64,000 nt of DNA, taken from assembly GCA_963821935.1 (NCBI GenBank), contig CAWGFM010000005.1, forward strand, positions 1,302,001-1,366,000, read 5' to 3'. The translations under genes and the position numbers were made by a program. The notes beneath the pieces were generated by a model, which did no database searches, was not told the origin of the DNA, and worked only from the letters and a program-made list of their open reading frames with translations. The DNA is from JAOUEA01 sp963821935. Lineage in GTDB: Bacteria > Actinomycetota > UBA4738 > HRBIN12. This document shows positions 60,734 to 64,000 of this stretch, one piece after another. Positions within the stretch are counted from its first letter, which is position 1. The number at the start of each line of letters is the position of its first letter.

Positions 60734-60790
60734 CTAGCAGCAGCCAGGCGGGCAGCACTCCTCGGGACAACCCGGGTCGAGTCGATCCAT
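60734..60790 (-). CDS. 18-residue cysteine-rich peptide, divergent from arsR
   Basis: The minus strand encodes MDRLDPGCPEECCPPGCC then TAG. Five of 18 residues are cysteine, in C-x3-CC-x3-CC spacing, a typical thiophilic metal or metalloid ligand pattern. AGAGGGGGT lies about 9 bases before the ATG as ribosome site. The peptide has its own promoter, TTGACG-17-CAACAT on the minus strand (60854-60826), and its own hairpin terminator just after the stop. That promoter is the mirror image of the arsR promoter, so ArsR would control it. It may bind arsenite or act as a small chaperone or sink. No known family is recognised, and the CC-PPG-CC tail may be the functional part. Confidence 0.6.
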   Translation of the reverse strand: MDRLDPGCPEECCPPGCC

Positions 60791-60809
60791 GATGAACACC
60801 CCCTCTCGT

Positions 60810-60828
60810 ATCGATGATGGTGGATATG
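60810..60828. repeat. 19-base repeat, copy 1 (between arsR and peptide gene)
   Basis: ATCGATGATGGTGGATATG matches the copy at 62065-62083 (ATCGATGATGGTCGATACG) in 17 of 19 positions. It lies within the leader of the short peptide gene and overlaps the edge of the divergent promoter. The second copy contains the inverted repeat ATCGA-N6-TCGAT, imperfect here. It may be a protein-binding site shared by the two ars units. Confidence 0.55.
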
Positions 60829-60857
60829 TTGACGGTTGTATCGAACATCGTCAATAT
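60826..60857. promoter_or_regulatory. Symmetric overlapping divergent promoters and ArsR-type operator
   Basis: Plus strand: TTGACG (60829-60834), 17 bases, CAATAT (60852-60857), then 6 bases to the arsR ATG, so arsR is leaderless. Minus strand: TTGACG (60854-60849), 17 bases, CAACAT (60831-60826), driving the peptide gene. Each -35 overlaps the other's -10 through the inverted repeat TTGACG-N14-CGTCAA, the expected form of an ArsR operator. Confidence 0.7.
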
Positions 60858-60863
60858 GTCGAC

Positions 60864-61235
60864 ATGAAGCTGATCCAGACGATCGACGCCGAGTGCTGTC
60901 CCCAGGTCCTGGCTTCTCCTCTCACGGAGGAGGAGGCAGACCGACTGGCATCGGCCCTCCGGGTGCTGGCCGAACCAGCGCGACTTCGTCTCCTGAGCCT
61001 GATCGGAGCCCATCCGTCAGGGGAGGCCTGCGTCTGCGAGCTCACCGCGCCCCTTGGGCTGTCGCAACCCACGGTGAGCCATCACTTGAAGGTGTTGGCG
61101 CAGGCCGGATTGTTGGGGCGAGAGCAGCGTGGCCGATGGGTCTTCTACTGGGTGCTCCCCGAGCCGATCGAGCTGCTCCGAGGCGCGCTCGCCGGTCCGA
61201 TCGAGACGTCGACGCCTCGAAGGAGAGCTGGATGA
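60864..61235 (+). CDS. arsR: ArsR-family arsenic-responsive repressor
   Basis: A 123-residue winged-helix repressor. The DNA-reading helix is LGLSQPTVSHHLKVLAQAGLL. Potential As(III) ligands are Cys11-Cys12 in DAECCPQVL and Cys56/Cys58 in GEACVCELTAP, matching the CVC type of sensory site. An ATG at 60789 would add 25 residues spanning the promoter and is unlikely; the ATG at 60864 fits the predicted transcription start. The stop overlaps arsM (ATGA). It probably represses both its own operon and the divergent peptide gene. Confidence 0.92.
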   Translation: MKLIQTIDAECCPQVLASPLTEEEADRLASALRVLAEPARLRLLSLIGAHPSGEACVCELTAPLGLSQPTVSHHLKVLAQAGLLGREQRGRWVFYWVLPEPIELLRGALAGPIETSTPRRRAG

Positions 61236-61975
61236 GTGAGCTCCGTGAACACGTGAGAGATCGATACGCGGCAGCGGCCAAGGCGGTCGAGGACGGCCAT
61301 GCGGCCAACGATTGGGATCAGGAAGCCGGATGCTGCGAGCCGGAACACGGCCTTGGCACCCAGCTGTACGACCCGACCCAACGAAGCCAGCTCCCCGATG
61401 AGGCAGTCCTCGCGAGCTTGGGGTGCGGCAATCCGACCGTCATCGCCGACCTGCGCGAGGGCGAGTCCGTCCTCGATCTGGGATCAGGAGGCGGCATCGA
61501 CGTCCTGCTCTCGGCCACACGCGTCGGGCCGACGGGCATGGCCTTCGGGTTGGACATGACCGACGAGATGCTTGAGCTCGCTCGAACGAACGCCGCGAAG
61601 GCAGGTGCCGAGAACGTCGAATTCCTGAAAGGCTTCATCGAAGACATCCCATTGCCGGATACCTCCGTCGACGTCGTGATCTCCAACTGTGTGGTGAACC
61701 TGTCGACGGACAAACCCAAGGTGATCGCCGAGATGTTCCGCGTCCTTCGCCCGGGTGGACGCCTCGGCATCAGCGACGTGGTCGCGGGCGACGGTCTGAC
61801 GGCGGAGGAACGGACCACCCGTGGGAGTTACGTCGGATGCATCGCCGGCGCTCTCTCCTTTTCGGAGTACGGAGACGAGCTGATGCGAGCGGGCTTCACG
61901 GACATCAGCATCGACCTGACCCATGAGATGGCCGACGAGATCTACGGCGCGAACGTCCGGGCGAGGAAGCCTTGA
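61232..61975 (+). CDS. arsM: Arsenite S-adenosylmethionine methyltransferase ArsM
   Basis: A 247-residue class I methyltransferase. The SAM loop is VLDLGSGGGIDVLLSA. The cysteines needed for arsenite binding are Cys34/35 in AGCCEPEHG, Cys153 in ISNCVVNLS and Cys203 in YVGCIAGALS, matching the conserved set of bacterial ArsM. LRPGGRLGISDVV is the typical strand before the C-terminal domain. The protein is a short version lacking the extra C-terminal domain of longer forms. It methylates As(III) to MAs/DMAs. GAAGGAG precedes the ATG, which overlaps the arsR stop. Confidence 0.93.
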   Translation: MSELREHVRDRYAAAAKAVEDGHAANDWDQEAGCCEPEHGLGTQLYDPTQRSQLPDEAVLASLGCGNPTVIADLREGESVLDLGSGGGIDVLLSATRVGPTGMAFGLDMTDEMLELARTNAAKAGAENVEFLKGFIEDIPLPDTSVDVVISNCVVNLSTDKPKVIAEMFRVLRPGGRLGISDVVAGDGLTAEERTTRGSYVGCIAGALSFSEYGDELMRAGFTDISIDLTHEMADEIYGANVRARKP

Positions 61976-62064
61976 TGCATGCGCTGTCCACACCGTGGAT
62001 CGGACCATGGCGGTCGGGAGTTCAGACTCAATTCACCTCCCGTTCAACCACCCGCCGGCGATCC

Positions 62065-62083
62065 ATCGATGATGGTCGATACG
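62065..62083. repeat. 19-base repeat, copy 2 (before arsC)
   Basis: ATCGATGATGGTCGATACG is 17/19 identical to the copy at 60810 and contains the perfect inverted repeat ATCGA-N6-TCGAT. It ends 19 bases before the arsC ATG, between the arsM stop (61975) and arsC, a 127-base gap otherwise without features. It may be a second regulatory site allowing separate control of arsC. Confidence 0.55.
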
Positions 62084-62102
62084 TGATTCGAAAGGGTTCC
62101 TG

Positions 62103-62741
62103 ATGTCGGCAGGTGAGACCCAGGCTGTGCTCGGGGAGTTGGAGTTCAACCGTACCGTCGCGGCGTTGTCGCGCGCATACGACGGCGTCTTCGCCGAGGA
62201 GACGATCGCTCGGTTCGTCCAAGAATCCCTCGATAGGTGGCCAGCCCCCAAGGTCCGAGCACATGTCGAAGTGCTGGCCTACCGTTTCACCCGTGAGCGG
62301 CTACGCGCTCTCGGTCAGGCGGAGGGGACCATCGCGAAGGATCACCCCGAGGTGCTGTTCGTCTGCGTGCACAACGCTGGCCGAAGCCAGATGGCGGCGG
62401 GACTCCTCGCCAAGCACGCCAAGGGTAGGGTGCACGTCCGCTCGGCTGGGAGTACGCCGGCCGACGAGATCAACGACGCCGTGGTCAAGGCGATGGATGA
62501 GGTCGGGGTCGACATCTCCGCCGAATACCCCAAGCCGCTGACCGATGAGTTCGTCCGGGCCTCGGACGTGGTGATCACGATGGGCTGTGGTGACGCATGT
62601 CCCATCTTCCCCGGCAAGCGATACCTGGACTGGGAACTGGACGACCCGGCGGGCAAGACGATCGAGGAGGTCCGTCCCATCCGCGACGAGCTCGATCGGC
62701 GGGTCCAGCAACTCCTGGCGGATCTCCTCGTGGAGGTGTGA
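62103..62741 (+). CDS. arsC: Arsenate reductase (LMW-phosphatase type) with N-terminal helical domain
   Basis: A 212-residue protein. Residues 10-72 (FNRTVAALSRAYDGVF, ETIARFVQESLDRW, KVRAHVEVLAYRFTRERL) form a three-helix domain found in front of many actinobacterial arsenate reductases. Residues 84-212 are the LMW-phosphatase-like ArsC: LFVCVHNAGRSQMAAG with Cys88 and Arg94, then GCGDACPIFPGKRYLDWEL with Cys162 and Cys166, and DDPAGK. It reduces arsenate using thioredoxin or mycothiol/mycoredoxin. AAAGGG precedes the ATG. The next gene starts 21 bases after its stop. Confidence 0.92.
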   Translation: MSAGETQAVLGELEFNRTVAALSRAYDGVFAEETIARFVQESLDRWPAPKVRAHVEVLAYRFTRERLRALGQAEGTIAKDHPEVLFVCVHNAGRSQMAAGLLAKHAKGRVHVRSAGSTPADEINDAVVKAMDEVGVDISAEYPKPLTDEFVRASDVVITMGCGDACPIFPGKRYLDWELDDPAGKTIEEVRPIRDELDRRVQQLLADLLVEV

Positions 62742-62762
62742 GACCAGAGCCCAGGCCTTTGG

Positions 62763-63980
62763 GTGAGAAGCTGGACCGTGCTCCAACTGACGGTGAACGA
62801 CTTGGTGCGCGAGGCCGGCGTCGACGAGGCGTTCGTCCACACCCTGATCGCGCTCGGTGCCATCCATCGTGAGGGCGAAGGATCCTACGGCTCCCGTGAG
62901 GTGAGCAGGGTTCGGTTGCTCCACGCCTGGGCAGCGGCAGGGCTACCGCCGGAGGGCATCATGCGCTCCCTCGAGGCCGGCACGCTCTCATTGGCCTTCC
63001 TCGACGGCCCGATGTACGCACGGCCTGGAGAGCCGGACCTGACGTACCGGCAGCTGGCTGCCGACGAGGACGCTGCGATGCCTCTGGTCGAGGCGATCCA
63101 CACGGCGCTCGGCTTCGCGCCGCCTGCAGCGAACGATCAGGCTCGACGTGATGACGCCCACCTCATCGAACTCGTGCGACTGTTCACGAGCGTGGGTGCG
63201 AGCGAGGCATCGACGCTCCGACTGCTCAGGGTGTACGCCGACAGCCTCCGGCGGATCGCACAGGCCGAAGTCGAACTGTACGAATCCGAGATCGAAGGCC
63301 GCTTGCGGGGATCAGGCATGGATGAGCGAACGCTGATGGAGTTCGGATCGGATTTCGGAGAACGCGCCCTGTCGGCGCTCGAGCGGACACTGCTGGCGGT
63401 CTACCGTCGACTCCGCGAACACATCTGGATCGACCATTCGACCAATCACGCTGAAGTCGCTCTCGACCTCGCCGGTATCCATCCCCACGTTCCTCGACCG
63501 CACGCGATCTGTTTCGTGGACCTCACCGGATACACCCGCATCACGGAGGAACGCGGCGACGAGGTCGCGGCGCGGTTCGCCGGAGAGCTGGCGGTGCTGG
63601 TCGAGGACATTTCGTCTCGCCGGGGAGGGAGACCGATCCGATGGCTCGGGGACGGCGGCATGTTCCATTTCAAAGAGCCACGGGAAGCGGTGTTCGCTGC
63701 TCTCGACATGACCGAAGGCGCTCCGGCCCGAGGACTCCCGTCGACGCACATCGGCATCCATACCGGCCCGGTGATCTTCCAGGACGGTGACGTCTACGGG
63801 AAGACGGTCAACCTGGCCTCGAGGATCGCCTCCCACGCGGGCCCCGGACAAGTCTTCGTCAGCGAGGAAACGGTGGCGGCTGCACACGATGACGATCTGC
63901 ATTTCGAGGCCAGGGACAGTGCCGAACTCAAAGGGGTTCCTCGGCCGGTCGCGATCTTCGAAGCGTCAAGGGTTCGCTGA
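62763..63980 (+). CDS. MerR-type HTH / class III nucleotidyl cyclase fusion protein
   Basis: A 405-residue protein. The N-terminus (VNDLVREAGVDEAFVHTLI ... GSYGSREVSRVRLLHAW) is a MerR-like helix-turn-helix, a long helical middle follows, and residues 245-400 form a class III cyclase domain: CFVDLTGYTRITEERGDEV (first metal Asp), RWLGDGGMFHF (second metal Asp), and GIHTGPVIFQDGDVYGKTVN with NLASRI (transition-state Asn and Arg). The Lys common before LGD is Arg here. It may make cAMP or only bind nucleotide, and sits directly after arsC, so a link of arsenic stress to DNA binding and cyclic nucleotides is possible. GTG at 62763 or 62778 is the start. Confidence 0.88.
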   Translation: MRSWTVLQLTVNDLVREAGVDEAFVHTLIALGAIHREGEGSYGSREVSRVRLLHAWAAAGLPPEGIMRSLEAGTLSLAFLDGPMYARPGEPDLTYRQLAADEDAAMPLVEAIHTALGFAPPAANDQARRDDAHLIELVRLFTSVGASEASTLRLLRVYADSLRRIAQAEVELYESEIEGRLRGSGMDERTLMEFGSDFGERALSALERTLLAVYRRLREHIWIDHSTNHAEVALDLAGIHPHVPRPHAICFVDLTGYTRITEERGDEVAARFAGELAVLVEDISSRRGGRPIRWLGDGGMFHFKEPREAVFAALDMTEGAPARGLPSTHIGIHTGPVIFQDGDVYGKTVNLASRIASHAGPGQVFVSEETVAAAHDDDLHFEARDSAELKGVPRPVAIFEASRVR

Positions 63981-64000
63981 GCCCGCAGGTCGGAGGTCGA

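Noticed and set aside
60789..60863. Longer ArsR N-terminus starting at the ATG at 60789
   Set aside because: The extra 25 codons cover both promoter boxes and the operator, and the added residues show no ArsR similarity.

Overview
The window is a continuous, gene-dense stretch of high-GC chromosomal DNA. Frequent GTG starts, pervasive 4-base start/stop overlaps (ATGA, GTGA), and at least twelve starts preceded by a TANNNT box 6-8 bases upstream (leaderless layout) point to an actinobacterium (Actinomycetota). A WS/DGAT acyltransferase, a high-GC znu-zur operon, an ECF42-type sigma factor and an arsenate reductase with an N-terminal helical domain agree with this. The species cannot be named from the sequence. 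No rRNA, tRNA, CRISPR array, transposase or phage gene was seen.

Layout. 1-6513 (leftward): an operon of an ethanolamine-type permease, a glutamine-synthetase-like ligase, two class I glutamine amidotransferases (one fused to a GrpB domain), a C45 N-terminal-nucleophile enzyme and an S66 peptidase, which looks like uptake and gamma-glutamyl-dependent breakdown of an amine. 6573-11098: a GntR/UTRA regulator with an aldolase, a dehydrogenase and an FGGY kinase; the same operator-like palindrome lies before this operon and before the permease. 11111-16287: SDR, HyuA-like and DUF917 genes (leftward) and an aldehyde dehydrogenase. 16322-25440: housekeeping and mixed genes (GreA, CDP-alcohol phosphatidyltransferase, a Rieske protein with an altered ligand, TrpB2, an MBOAT/SGNH pair, ECF sigma/YCII, acyl-CoA dehydrogenase, CBS protein). 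25439-31207: MutY, a znuACB-zur zinc operon, and a YraQ-type permease with its TIGR03943 partner.

31207-37975 holds an unusual envelope locus: two divergently transcribed alkaline-phosphatase-superfamily paralogues whose motif order looks circularly permuted, one with all expected metal ligands and one degenerate, followed by a 1226-residue membrane protein that joins a multi-pass module to a complete MFS-like module. 37972-59359 is mainly core metabolism and information processing (AlaX, WS/DGAT, Ycf46-like AAA ATPase, primary-type sigma factor, class V aminotransferase, NUDIX, PlsC, M20 peptidase, histidine kinase, PPX, RNase II-like, MFS).

59464-63980 is an arsenic island: an MFS transporter, a very short cysteine-rich peptide gene divergent from arsR, then arsR, arsM, arsC and a MerR-type HTH/class III cyclase fusion. 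The peptide and arsR appear to share one symmetric pair of overlapping face-to-face promoters. A 19-base repeat (17/19 identical) links that control region to the one before arsC. The peptide unit and the permuted phosphodiesterase pair are the best candidates for something undescribed.
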